The notes beneath the pieces were generated by a model that was given only the letters and a program-made list of their open reading frames with translations, was not told where the DNA came from and searched no databases. A program made the position numbers and the translations under genes. Of a stretch of 8,566 nt of DNA, positions 1-5,090 are shown in pieces. Source of the DNA: an uncultured Prevotella sp. (GTDB taxonomy: Bacteria > Bacteroidota > Bacteroidia > Bacteroidales > Bacteroidaceae); NCBI GenBank assembly GCA_905210845.1, contig CAJLYG010000136.1, positions 1-8,566 on the forward strand. The letters are read 5' to 3'. Numbering within the stretch: the first letter of the stretch is position 1; every line of letters begins with the position of its first letter.

Positions 1-1
1 G

Positions 2-571
2 TCACGTCCTGCGGATGAAAAGCCATCCCCAGCGAAGTACAACGCGACCCTGGCTGACGAGATGATGAAGGACGAGGAATGGGTTCAGTCGCTGACGTAC
101 ATCACGGGCATCCGCCTGATGGACCCTGAGATGCGCGGGACGGTGAAGCGTTTCTTCCTCTGCCAGTGCACCAGCAAGGCGAAGGCGATGCAGGACCTTG
201 CCGACGCCAAGCTGTACACGGCGAGCCTGCTGGCACAGGGCACGCGCACGCGCAAGGATTTCGACACCTTCGCTGAGCAGGACAGGGCGCGGGAGAGAAG
301 GAAGCGGGACGCTGTCCACTTCAAGACCGTGACCAATAGCAACGACAGGACGGTAACCTACGACGACCGGGAATACCCCAAGTACCTCTATGGCGGCTTC
401 CTCCAGCTGACGCCGGGCTATGACAAGTGGGACAAGGAGGGCAACCACTACGACTACAAGGGTCGCCCGATCCCCAAGGACGCGCCTGCCCAGGCATCCA
501 TGACCCACTATTGGGACGAGGAGGAACACCGTTGGATCACGCCCGCACACCCGAAGGTCAAGTGCTCCTGA
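2..571 (+). CDS. Unrecognised protein, 5'-partial, GC-rich
   Basis: The frame is open from the left edge of the window, so the start is missing; the methionine pair at 62-67 is probably internal. About 190 residues are visible, ending in a lysine- and cysteine-containing tail (HPKVKCS). The protein is hydrophilic and highly charged, with no signal peptide or membrane segment. It has a basic arginine-rich stretch in the middle (AEQDRARERRKRD) and an aromatic, acidic C-terminal third (tyrosine, tryptophan and aspartate rich). I recognise no family. Codon choice is strongly biased to G or C in third positions, unlike the genes from 1042 onwards. That suggests a mobile element, a phage, or foreign sequence joined to the contig. 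Coding is supported by the long open frame and plausible composition only; the overlapping minus-strand frame over the same bases is its shadow. Confidence 0.55.
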   Translation, partial: SRPADEKPSPAKYNATLADEMMKDEEWVQSLTYITGIRLMDPEMRGTVKRFFLCQCTSKAKAMQDLADAKLYTASLLAQGTRTRKDFDTFAEQDRARERRKRDAVHFKTVTNSNDRTVTYDDREYPKYLYGGFLQLTPGYDKWDKEGNHYDYKGRPIPKDAPAQASMTHYWDEEEHRWITPAHPKVKCS

Positions 572-608
572 CAGCCGTGCTCCTGATCGGTCAGCAGCGG
601 GGCTGCAG

Positions 609-718
609 GAGGTCTTCTCCTGTCTCGCAAAAGGCCATCTCCCGCCTTGTAGAAGATCACCTCACAGGGCGCAAAAGACCACCTCACAGAGCGTGAAAGC
701 TCACCTCCCTGCGCATCG
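609..718. repeat. Five imperfect 22-bp tandem repeats (iteron-like)
   Basis: A CTC core recurs at 617, 639, 661, 683 and 705, an exact 22-base period. The units are 609-630, 631-652, 653-674, 675-696 and 697-718. Units 3 to 5 share AAGnYCACCTCMC; units 1 and 2 are more diverged. A period of 22 is close to two helical turns, which fits protein binding on one DNA face, as in plasmid iterons or the multiple transposase sites at some transposon ends. The array lies between the stop of the left gene and a boxA-like motif. Its function is inferred; only the periodicity is seen. Confidence 0.6.
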
Positions 719-728
719 TTCTTTGACA
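718..728 (+). promoter_or_regulatory. boxA-like motif after the repeats
   Basis: GTTCTTTGACA resembles the antitermination boxA core of rRNA leaders (E. coli TGCTCTTTAACA, B. subtilis TGTTCTTTGAAA). It directly abuts the last 22-bp repeat. The TTTG inside it (722-725) could also act as a -33 element, but no TAnnTTTG box follows at the right distance. No rRNA gene lies downstream in the window, so an antitermination role is unproven. Confidence 0.3.
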
Positions 729-780
729 TGTTGAGACAATTAAAAAAACTTCGGATATGAAAACTTCCTGTTCGCTAACG

Positions 781-860
781 CTACAGGTCGTGAGCCAGTT
801 CCTTGCACATCTTCTCGTGTTGGTGCCGCATCCACTTGCAGAGAGCTCCCATGCACTCTA
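781..860 (-). other. Possible C-terminal end of an unknown protein
   Basis: After the KAS fragment the minus strand reads, in a different frame, [20 protein letters not shown] then KELAHDL and a TAG stop at 783-781. The composition (amphipathic, His/Lys/Glu/Met rich) looks like a natural helical C-terminus rather than random translation. The piece is too short to assign to a family, and no start of its own is visible. It may come from the same source as the GC-rich material to its left. Confidence 0.2.
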
Positions 861-862
861 TC

Positions 863-1035
863 GTCTCCGAAGATGCGGGAGATGGCCAAAGCTTCCCTGT
901 CGTCCCCGGCTTTCGTAGAGGTAGCATGCGCGTTGACGTACCCGATCTGTTGAAGCTGGATCTGTCCCATTGCATGCAGCGTTCCAGGGAGTGTGCCGGT
1001 CTTTCTGCGTTGGGCGTGGAGATAGGGTCGCCATT
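863..1035 (-). pseudogene. Beta-ketoacyl-ACP synthase (FabF-type) fragment, frameshifted
   Basis: On the minus strand, 970-863 encodes [19 protein letters not shown] followed by [17 protein letters not shown]. This matches the KAS II segment around the first catalytic histidine (YxNAHxTST, then a GD..E..AI..xFG element). A second frame just upstream (about 1035-972) reads [20 protein letters not shown], which fits the preceding SDA.H.T.P...L..AM segment. The two frames meet near 970-975, so a small deletion or frameshift lies there. The expected continuation, the SSTKSMTGH loop with the second histidine, is absent after 863. Only about 60 of roughly 410 residues remain, so it is non-functional. 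NAHATST is also common in mitochondrial KAS, so a eukaryotic source cannot be excluded. The left junction is followed by an unrelated short reading frame, the right by the acetyltransferase pseudogene. Confidence 0.55.
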
Positions 1036-1041
1036 ACTCCC

Positions 1042-1383
1042 CATTGCATCACGGCGTCAAGCAAGGCTTTGCTGACCCTGATGTCATCGATGAACTCAAT
1101 CATGCTGAAGCGCACCGTCTTAACCTTCCATTCCTCATTGGCATGATGGTTAATGATCCCGGCAATACGTCCTACTATGCTTCCTTTTTCATCAATGGCA
1201 ATAAATGGCTGGATGTCCGAGAAGTCTAAGCCAGGATTCTTTTGGGGATCGAAGGTTGCCTCGATCTCTGATTCCATGTCTGGTACATAATCAGGACATC
1301 CTTGATACAATCGCTCCGGGAGACGGATAAATTCCTTCAGCTCCTTTTTTTGTTTCAACCTTCTTGATCCTAAACTGTTCCAT
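1042..1383 (-). pseudogene. Acetyltransferase-like (GNAT) gene, frameshifted and truncated
   Basis: The natural start is the ATG at 1383-1381, inside the end of the AraC-type gene, with AGAGGAAT upstream as ribosome site. It reads MEQFRIKKVETKK and then runs into a stop, because an A7 run (T7 at 1345-1351) holds one base too many. In the shifted frame the protein continues KELKEFIRLPERLYQGCPDY, then PGLDFSDIQPFIAIDEKG, VGRIAGIINHHAN and FIDDIRVSKALLDAVMQWG. This is the N-terminal part of a conserved Bacteroidota protein of roughly 370 residues related to GNAT acetyltransferases (length from memory). Homology stops at the QWG near 1040, where the KAS fragment begins. About 115 residues remain. 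The 14-base overlap with the regulator implies that the two once formed a translationally coupled operon. The frameshift could be a homopolymer sequencing error, but the C-terminal loss cannot. Confidence 0.75.
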
Positions 1384-2311
1384 TGGAATTCCTCTTGTTT
1401 ATTTTCGCCTGCATCCTCAAGGTCCTTGGGGATTGTCCGAAATGGTCCTTTACATATTTCCCGAAGAAAGACAAATTGGGGAATCCTAATGTGGAACTGA
1501 TTTCCTTGATGGAAGCATTCGTGTTAAAGAGATAATAAGTGATGTCGGAGTCAACCGCCTCGCAGATCCAATTCCTCACAGATTTCCCACTTTCTTTCCT
1601 GACGATGGTCGTCAGGTATTTTGACGAAATGTTCAGTAATCCTGCGTAATAAGGAACAGGATGGCGCTTGACCTTCTCCTGTTGCAGGGTAGCTATGAAA
1701 CGTCGGAAGATCACTTGGCTCTGCTTCCCCATGATATGATCCTCTTGGACAAATTTGATCCCACGCTTTTCCTCGTTGTCGACAAAGATACTGCACATCT
1801 CCAACAAGAAAGTGTGGATAATGGAGAGTGTGATTTGCTTGGCAAAAGGACGGTTGCGGTTTTCCGCAGCGATCTTCCAGTATTTCCCATAGTCAGGGAT
1901 GTTCTCCCCATGGCTCTTGAAAGCAACAAATTTGTTTTGTTTCTCCACATATAAGATCTTGTTCCAGATATTAATATCATTATGGAGCAATCCCTGAAGG
2001 AGACGCTGGGTCAAGAACACGCCAATGCCCTCGAATTCCAATGACATCATGATGTCTGTTATGATACTTCCCGGCACAAAGACAAAACATTCTCCTGTCG
2101 TGATATGGTCCTCATTGTGATTGTAAGTAAAGGAAATCTTTCCTTTCTTACAAAAGATGATGACATAGGAGCTGACATGAGCCCCCCTGAACGTGGAAAT
2201 GTCCTTAAAGTCGTTCATGACGACAAAATCATCATCCGAATACAACAGTTTTGCATCCGCCTGTTGTACCGAATCCAAGGTTATTCTCTCCAAATTGGTT
2301 GATTCTGACAT
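1370..2311 (-). CDS. AraC-family transcriptional regulator
   Basis: A 313-residue DNA-binding regulator. The N-terminal half (about 1-190) is a cupin-like sensing domain with short beta strands and phrases such as FCKKGKISFTYN and GECFVFVPGSI. The C-terminal part (about 205-305) is the AraC double helix-turn-helix. Its first helix-turn-helix lies at about 216-240 (YYAGLLNISSKYLTTIVRKE) and its second at about 265-297 (SIKEISSTLGFPNLSFFGKY, then FGQSPRTLR), the typical AraC signature. I chose the ATG at 2311 because it lies 33 bases after a TACTTTTG box and the upstream residues (MPLIVKSISFY) overlap that promoter. It overlaps the start of the downstream acetyltransferase-like pseudogene by 14 bases. 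It is divergent from a chloramphenicol-acetyltransferase-like remnant, which may have been a target. The ligand is unknown. Confidence 0.9.
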   Translation of the reverse strand: MSESTNLERITLDSVQQADAKLLYSDDDFVVMNDFKDISTFRGAHVSSYVIIFCKKGKISFTYNHNEDHITTGECFVFVPGSIITDIMMSLEFEGIGVFLTQRLLQGLLHNDINIWNKILYVEKQNKFVAFKSHGENIPDYGKYWKIAAENRNRPFAKQITLSIIHTFLLEMCSIFVDNEEKRGIKFVQEDHIMGKQSQVIFRRFIATLQQEKVKRHPVPYYAGLLNISSKYLTTIVRKESGKSVRNWICEAVDSDITYYLFNTNASIKEISSTLGFPNLSFFGKYVKDHFGQSPRTLRMQAKINKRNSNGTV

Positions 2312-2322
2312 ATAAAACGATA

Positions 2323-2351
2323 TACTTTTGACTATTAATGGCACAAAAGTA
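2323..2351. promoter_or_regulatory. Divergent -7 boxes forming an inverted repeat
   Basis: TACTTTTG at 2323-2330 (plus strand) and its exact complement CAAAAGTA at 2344-2351 (TACTTTTG on the minus strand) are separated by 13 bases. Each arm fits the Bacteroidota -7 consensus TAnnTTTG. The minus-strand copy would start the AraC-type gene about 25 bases before its ATG. The plus-strand copy has TTG at 2299-2301 at -33 spacing and would drive transcription towards the acetyltransferase remnant at 2498. The two start sites would fall on nearly the same bases. A regulator binding the repeat could control both. Confidence 0.5.
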
Positions 2352-2497
2352 GTGCTTTTTGGATGAATATTAGTATCCTTTTCGTTTTAATTAATGTTCT
2401 CTTTGGGAACTTTAGTCAAAATAAACATATTTGTGGCGATATTGGATATATTCTGTCCCATGTTTGATAGCGCAAGAAATGAAAATTCTGGAGATAT

Positions 2498-2905
2498 TTG
2501 GTAGATCTGTTCGTTTTTACTATTTTTGTGGGAAAATATCAAGATGATGAAACATACTATAATAAGATGAAAGAAATCACGATGAACATTCCAGCAGATG
2601 GGGATCCCTATGGGGTGAACCGGGCAATCATTGAGAAGGGGGATATGGATGTAGTCAATATTTCCGTTACGCCAGCACTTTATTTCTCCTCCATGACCTA
2701 TACCTTCTTCCAGCCCGGCGTAGGGAGCCATTGGCCTTTGATGAATGTTGGGAAAATCGTCATTCGTGAGGGTCGAAAAGTAGCTCCCGTTGGCATTTAT
2801 GTCGATCATGCCTTTGTGGATGGTTCCGATATCTCCGAATTTGTGGAGAAGGCACAGCAATATCTGGACATGCCCTTGCTTATGGATGAGCTCGTGAATA
2901 TTTAA
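2498..2905 (+). pseudogene. Chloramphenicol acetyltransferase-like protein, N-terminus missing
   Basis: The frame gives up to 135 residues from a TTG at 2498; an in-frame stop sits just upstream at 2480. It aligns with the C-terminal two thirds of CoA-dependent acetyltransferases of the CAT type: an LFVFTIFVGKYQDDETYY strand-helix, NISVTPALYFSSMTYTF (matching the NLSCIPWLHFTSL segment), then MNVGKIVIREGRKVAPVGI. Last comes DHAFVDG, the HxxxDG motif with the catalytic histidine at residue 104 of this frame. Family members are about 210 residues, so roughly 85 N-terminal residues, including part of the substrate pocket, are absent. Another plus-strand frame at 2390-2497 (MFSLGTLVKINIFVAILDIF) may be a decayed N-terminal piece, but I cannot align it securely. 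CAT-like proteins of this kind often have unknown substrates, so drug resistance should not be assumed. It is probably non-functional unless an internal start is used. Confidence 0.6.
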
Positions 2906-2944
2906 AATTATCTGTGTAAAGACAAGAATTTTTTATCGAAAACA

Positions 2945-2976
2945 TTTGGTTAATTCTCTAAAAAACACTAACTTTG
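2945..2976 (+). promoter_or_regulatory. Promoter of the infC operon
   Basis: TTTG at 2945-2948 and TAACTTTG at 2969-2976 are separated by 20 bases, a full match to the Bacteroidota primary-sigma promoter (TTTG, N19-21, TAnnTTTG). Transcription would start near 2982, about 30 bases before the infC start. This makes the operon independent of whatever lies to its left. Confidence 0.7.
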
Positions 2977-3013
2977 CAGCCGTTTAGCAAAATTGGACTC
3001 TTAATATAGTTGA

Positions 3014-3742
3014 ATGAAGAATGACAAAATGAAGAATCAGTACCGCGTGAATGAGCAGATTCGCGTTAGGGAAGTGCGTATTGTAGGAGACGATGGGTCA
3101 CAGGTGGTGCCGACACGTCAGGCATTAGACATGGCTCGTCAAGAAGGGGTGGATCTCGTGGAAATCTCTCCCAATGCACAGCCTCCTGTTTGTCGTTTGA
3201 TCGACTATTCCAAGTTCCTTTACCAACAGAAGAAACGCCAGAAAGAAATGAAGGCAAAGCAGGTGAAGGTGGAAGTGAAGGAAATCCGGTTTGGTCCCCA
3301 GACGGATGAGCACGATTATCAGTTCAAGCTTAAGCATGCCCAAGAATTCCTGCAAGAAGGAAACAAGGTGCGTGCCTATGTCTTCTTTCGAGGGCGTTCT
3401 ATCCTTTTTAAGGAACAAGGCGAGGTTCTTCTCCTGCGCTTTGCCAATGATTTGGAAGAATACGGCAAGGTGGAGCAGATGCCCGCATTGGAAGGAAAGA
3501 AAATGTTCTTGTACTTGGCTCCCAAGAAGGCGGGTGTCGCTAAGAAGAGTCAGCAGAAGTTAGATCGCGAGAAGCGTGAGGCTGAAGCTAAGGAAGCAGC
3601 GAAGGTGCAGAAGGTAGTGACGAAGGAAGAAAAGACAGGCGCTTCGGTGAAGGAATCTTCCGAGCCCGTTGCGAATGGGATGTTTGCCAATGCCAAGATC
3701 AGCAAAGAGGCACTTGCAAAGTTGAAAGGTGAGAATAAATAA
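3014..3742 (+). CDS. infC: Translation initiation factor IF-3
   Basis: IF-3 binds the 30S subunit, prevents premature 50S joining and checks start codon and initiator tRNA. The 242 residues show the N-terminal domain (about 8-78, [19 protein letters not shown] and [20 protein letters not shown]). A basic linker follows ([11 protein letters not shown]), then the C-terminal domain (about 84-172, [39 protein letters not shown]). A charged Lys/Glu/Ala-rich tail of about 65 residues follows, as in other Bacteroidota IF-3 and longer than the usual 180-residue protein. Two in-frame ATGs (3014 and 3029) lie in a 10-base duplication, so the start could be either; there is no strong Shine-Dalgarno at either. 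It is first in the infC-rpmI-rplT operon. The start is ATG, not the rare ATT or ATA used for autoregulation in E. coli. Confidence 0.97.
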   Translation: MKNDKMKNQYRVNEQIRVREVRIVGDDGSQVVPTRQALDMARQEGVDLVEISPNAQPPVCRLIDYSKFLYQQKKRQKEMKAKQVKVEVKEIRFGPQTDEHDYQFKLKHAQEFLQEGNKVRAYVFFRGRSILFKEQGEVLLLRFANDLEEYGKVEQMPALEGKKMFLYLAPKKAGVAKKSQQKLDREKREAEAKEAAKVQKVVTKEEKTGASVKESSEPVANGMFANAKISKEALAKLKGENK

Positions 3743-3743
3743 A

Positions 3744-3773
3744 GTGCGTAACGCCCGGTATATGCGTTGCCAC
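3744..3773 (+). promoter_or_regulatory. Hairpin between infC and rpmI, possible L20 control site
   Basis: The RNA can form a 10-bp stem with one bulged C (3747): 3744-3746 pairs with 3771-3773 and 3748-3754 with 3764-3770, including one G-U pair. The loop is CCGGTATAT. No T-run follows, so it is not an intrinsic terminator. In several bacteria L20 represses its own operon by binding structured mRNA before rpmI; this hairpin sits in the right place. No match to the known L20 leader classes can be shown from here. Confidence 0.45.
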
Positions 3774-3806
3774 TATGAATAAATAACAAATTTAAAATTT
3801 AAAAAA

Positions 3807-4004
3807 ATGCCAAAAGTAAAGACAAACTCCGGTGCAAAGAAGAGATTCACATTCACTGGTACGGGTAAGATCAAAAGACATCATGCTTACCACAGTCACA
3901 TTCTGACTAAGAAGACAAAGAAGCAGAAGAGGAACCTCGATCACCAGACACTTGTTGATCGTACGAACATGAAGCAGGTACGCGACTTGCTATGCCTCCG
4001 CTAA
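3807..4004 (+). CDS. rpmI: 50S ribosomal protein L35
   Basis: A 65-residue, very basic protein of the large ribosomal subunit. The sequence [20 protein letters not shown] followed by [19 protein letters not shown] is the canonical L35 N-terminal and central region, and the length is normal. It lies 64 bases after infC and 34 bases before rplT, the conserved order of this operon. The upstream bases are AT-rich with no clear Shine-Dalgarno, which is usual in Bacteroidota. Confidence 0.97.
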   Translation: MPKVKTNSGAKKRFTFTGTGKIKRHHAYHSHILTKKTKKQKRNLDHQTLVDRTNMKQVRDLLCLR

Positions 4005-4038
4005 TGATTAGTCAAACTTTTAAAAAGGAAGAAAAACT

Positions 4039-4383
4039 ATGCCAAGATCAGTAAATCATGTTGCTTCTAAAGCAAAGAGAACAAGAATTTTAAAGCTCAC
4101 GAAAGGTTATTATGGAGCGAGAAAGAATGTCTGGACGGTAGCAAAGAATACCTGGGAAAAAGGTTTGACCTATGCATACCGTGACCGTCGTACCAAGAAG
4201 CGTAATTTCCGCGCTTTGTGGATTCAGCGTATCAACGCTGCAGCACGTCTCGAGGGAATGAGCTATTCCGTATTGATGGGTGCCCTGAACAAGGCTGGCA
4301 TTGAGATCAACCGTAAGGTGCTTGCCGATCTCGCTGTCAATAATCCAGAGGCTTTCAAGGCCATCGTGGAGAAGGTGAAGTAG
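4039..4383 (+). CDS. rplT: 50S ribosomal protein L20
   Basis: A 114-residue protein that binds 23S rRNA early in 50S assembly and, in several bacteria, represses its own operon. The sequence has the typical basic N-terminal extension ([20 protein letters not shown], then [16 protein letters not shown]) and the globular C-terminal domain. The latter contains [40 protein letters not shown] and [12 protein letters not shown]. Length and start are standard. AGGAAG lies 6 bases upstream of the ATG. It is the last gene of the operon, closed by a strong terminator 28 bases after the stop. Confidence 0.97.
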   Translation: MPRSVNHVASKAKRTRILKLTKGYYGARKNVWTVAKNTWEKGLTYAYRDRRTKKRNFRALWIQRINAAARLEGMSYSVLMGALNKAGIEINRKVLADLAVNNPEAFKAIVEKVK

Positions 4384-4411
4384 AGATTCGTTTATCAACC
4401 ATATTCAAAGG

Positions 4412-4443
4412 GAGTTGCAAACAAAATTTGCAACTCTTTTTTT
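4412..4443 (+). terminator. Intrinsic terminator of the infC-rpmI-rplT operon
   Basis: GAGTTGCAAA (4412-4421), loop CAAAA and TTTGCAACTC (4427-4436) form a perfect 10-bp stem, followed by seven T (4437-4443). This separates the ribosomal operon from the small RNA units that follow. Confidence 0.9.
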
Positions 4444-4487
4444 ATTTATATCTTTTAATATTTTCATACTAAATTTCTTGTGATAAA

Positions 4488-4520
4488 TTTGTTGTGAACC
4501 ACATTTTTTTACTATCTTTG
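4488..4520 (+). promoter_or_regulatory. Promoter of small RNA copy A
   Basis: TTTG at 4488-4491 and TATCTTTG at 4513-4520 with 21 bases between them match the Bacteroidota promoter. Transcription would start near 4526. It lies 45 bases after the operon terminator and no protein-coding gene follows in this orientation. Confidence 0.65.
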
Positions 4521-4525
4521 CAATC

Positions 4526-4772
4526 GTTTTGGGGTTAAACCAGTCATGGTAATATTCCAAGATGATCATTGAGTATAGGCGTTAGTAAGTTATCCATCAC
4601 AAGAATCTGGACAATTCTGACTGCAAGGTAATGAGTAACACCACGCGAAAATGATTGTATTTCTATCTGATGAAGGGGAAATACTTCTGGCGTGGAATCG
4701 TTAGGTGTTGTGCAGTCAAGGCAGTCCAGAGCCCATAGTGATGCGATGCTTAATCTCCACGCCAATTTTTTA
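4526..4772 (+). ncRNA. 6S-like RNA (Bacteroidales-1 type), copy A
   Basis: A promoter-to-T-run unit with no credible open frame. Base pairs can be traced from outside in as one long rod: 4578-4582/4759-4763 (GGCGT/ACGCC), 4586-4589/4749-4752, 4595-4600/4738-4743 (CATCAC/GTGATG), 4606-4612/4724-4730 (TCTGGAC/GTCCAGA). Further in are 4619-4624/4712-4717 (GACTGC/GCAGTC), 4637-4641/4705-4709, 4642-4646/4690-4694 (CACGC/GCGTG) and the apical stem 4657-4663/4678-4684 (GTATTTC/GAAATAC). Six T follow at 4766-4771. A rod broken by internal loops is the form of 6S RNA, which mimics open promoter DNA and holds RNA polymerase. As I recall, the Bacteroidales-1 motif lies downstream of rplT, as here, and has been proposed as 6S RNA of this order. 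The family call rests on position and shape; I did not run a covariance search. Confidence 0.7.
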
Positions 4773-4877
4773 TCTGTCTTTATAGGTTTGAAATTGGCAA
4801 AAATATCGGTAAATGGTTAATTTATTCGGAATTATAGTTTTTTAACAGCTATTTTTCTTCTTATGATTAATTTTCAT

Positions 4878-4885
4878 TATATTTG
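4878..4885 (+). promoter_or_regulatory. -7 box of small RNA copy B
   Basis: TATATTTG matches TAnnTTTG. The expected TTTG about 20 bases upstream is replaced by a plain T-run (4852-4856), so this promoter is weaker by consensus than that of copy A. The start would be near 4891. Confidence 0.5.
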
Positions 4886-4890
4886 CAGCG

Positions 4891-5090
4891 GAATATGAAT
4901 GTGGCAATAAGTATTTCCTGACTTGTTGAAAGTCAGAATATCCATCTATCATTAGAAATCTGGACAATTTCTCGACTGCGGATAATGAGGTAGAATTTGA
5001 ACTTATATAATGATTACCTTCTTATATTATATTTGCCACAGGTTTGAATGACATCTCACGCAGCGAGAGATGTCCAGAGTTTATAGCAAA
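4891..5090 (+). ncRNA. 6S-like RNA (Bacteroidales-1 type), diverged copy B
   Basis: The stretch 4939-4992 resembles 4590-4637 of copy A: ATATCCATC, then AGAAATCTGGACAATT, GACTGC and ATAATGAGG recur in order. The same closing helix is present (TCTGGACA 4959-4966 with TGTCCAGA 5071-5078), 120 bases across against 125 in copy A. It is extended by 4970-4974/5064-5068 and 4976-4980/5059-5063 with one bulged A (4975). An apical AT stem is possible at about 5007-5036. The 5' arm has a 7-bp hairpin (4918-4924/4930-4936). The outer stem seen in copy A is weak and no T-run follows, so the 3' end is uncertain and may run into the antisense of the tex 3' end. It is either a second functional copy or a decaying duplicate. 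Confidence 0.55.

Noticed and set aside
609..718. The 22-base repeats as a CRISPR array
   Set aside because: The units are imperfect and directly contiguous, without unique spacers, and no cas gene is present.
771..793. CGCTAACGC stretch near 774-782 as an integron attC site
   Set aside because: The core-site consensus and paired inverse site are missing, and no integrase or cassette structure is seen.
757..918. Short plus-strand frame starting [20 protein letters not shown], resembling a signal peptide
   Set aside because: It is antisense to the better-looking minus-strand residues (the KELAHDL end and the KAS fragment), and its later part is arginine-rich noise.
2387..2860. 157-residue open frame on the minus strand opposite the CAT-like remnant
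   Set aside because: It is antisense to a sequence with clear family motifs and shows no recognisable domain of its own.
4544..4765. 73-residue minus-strand frame in the region after rplT
   Set aside because: It overlaps the structured small RNA copy A almost exactly; the base-paired arms explain the sequence better and the peptide resembles nothing.
5050..5074. GACATCTC/GAGATGTC hairpin as terminator of tex or copy B
   Set aside because: No T-run follows on either strand, and the 3' arm is also part of the conserved long-range helix of copy B.
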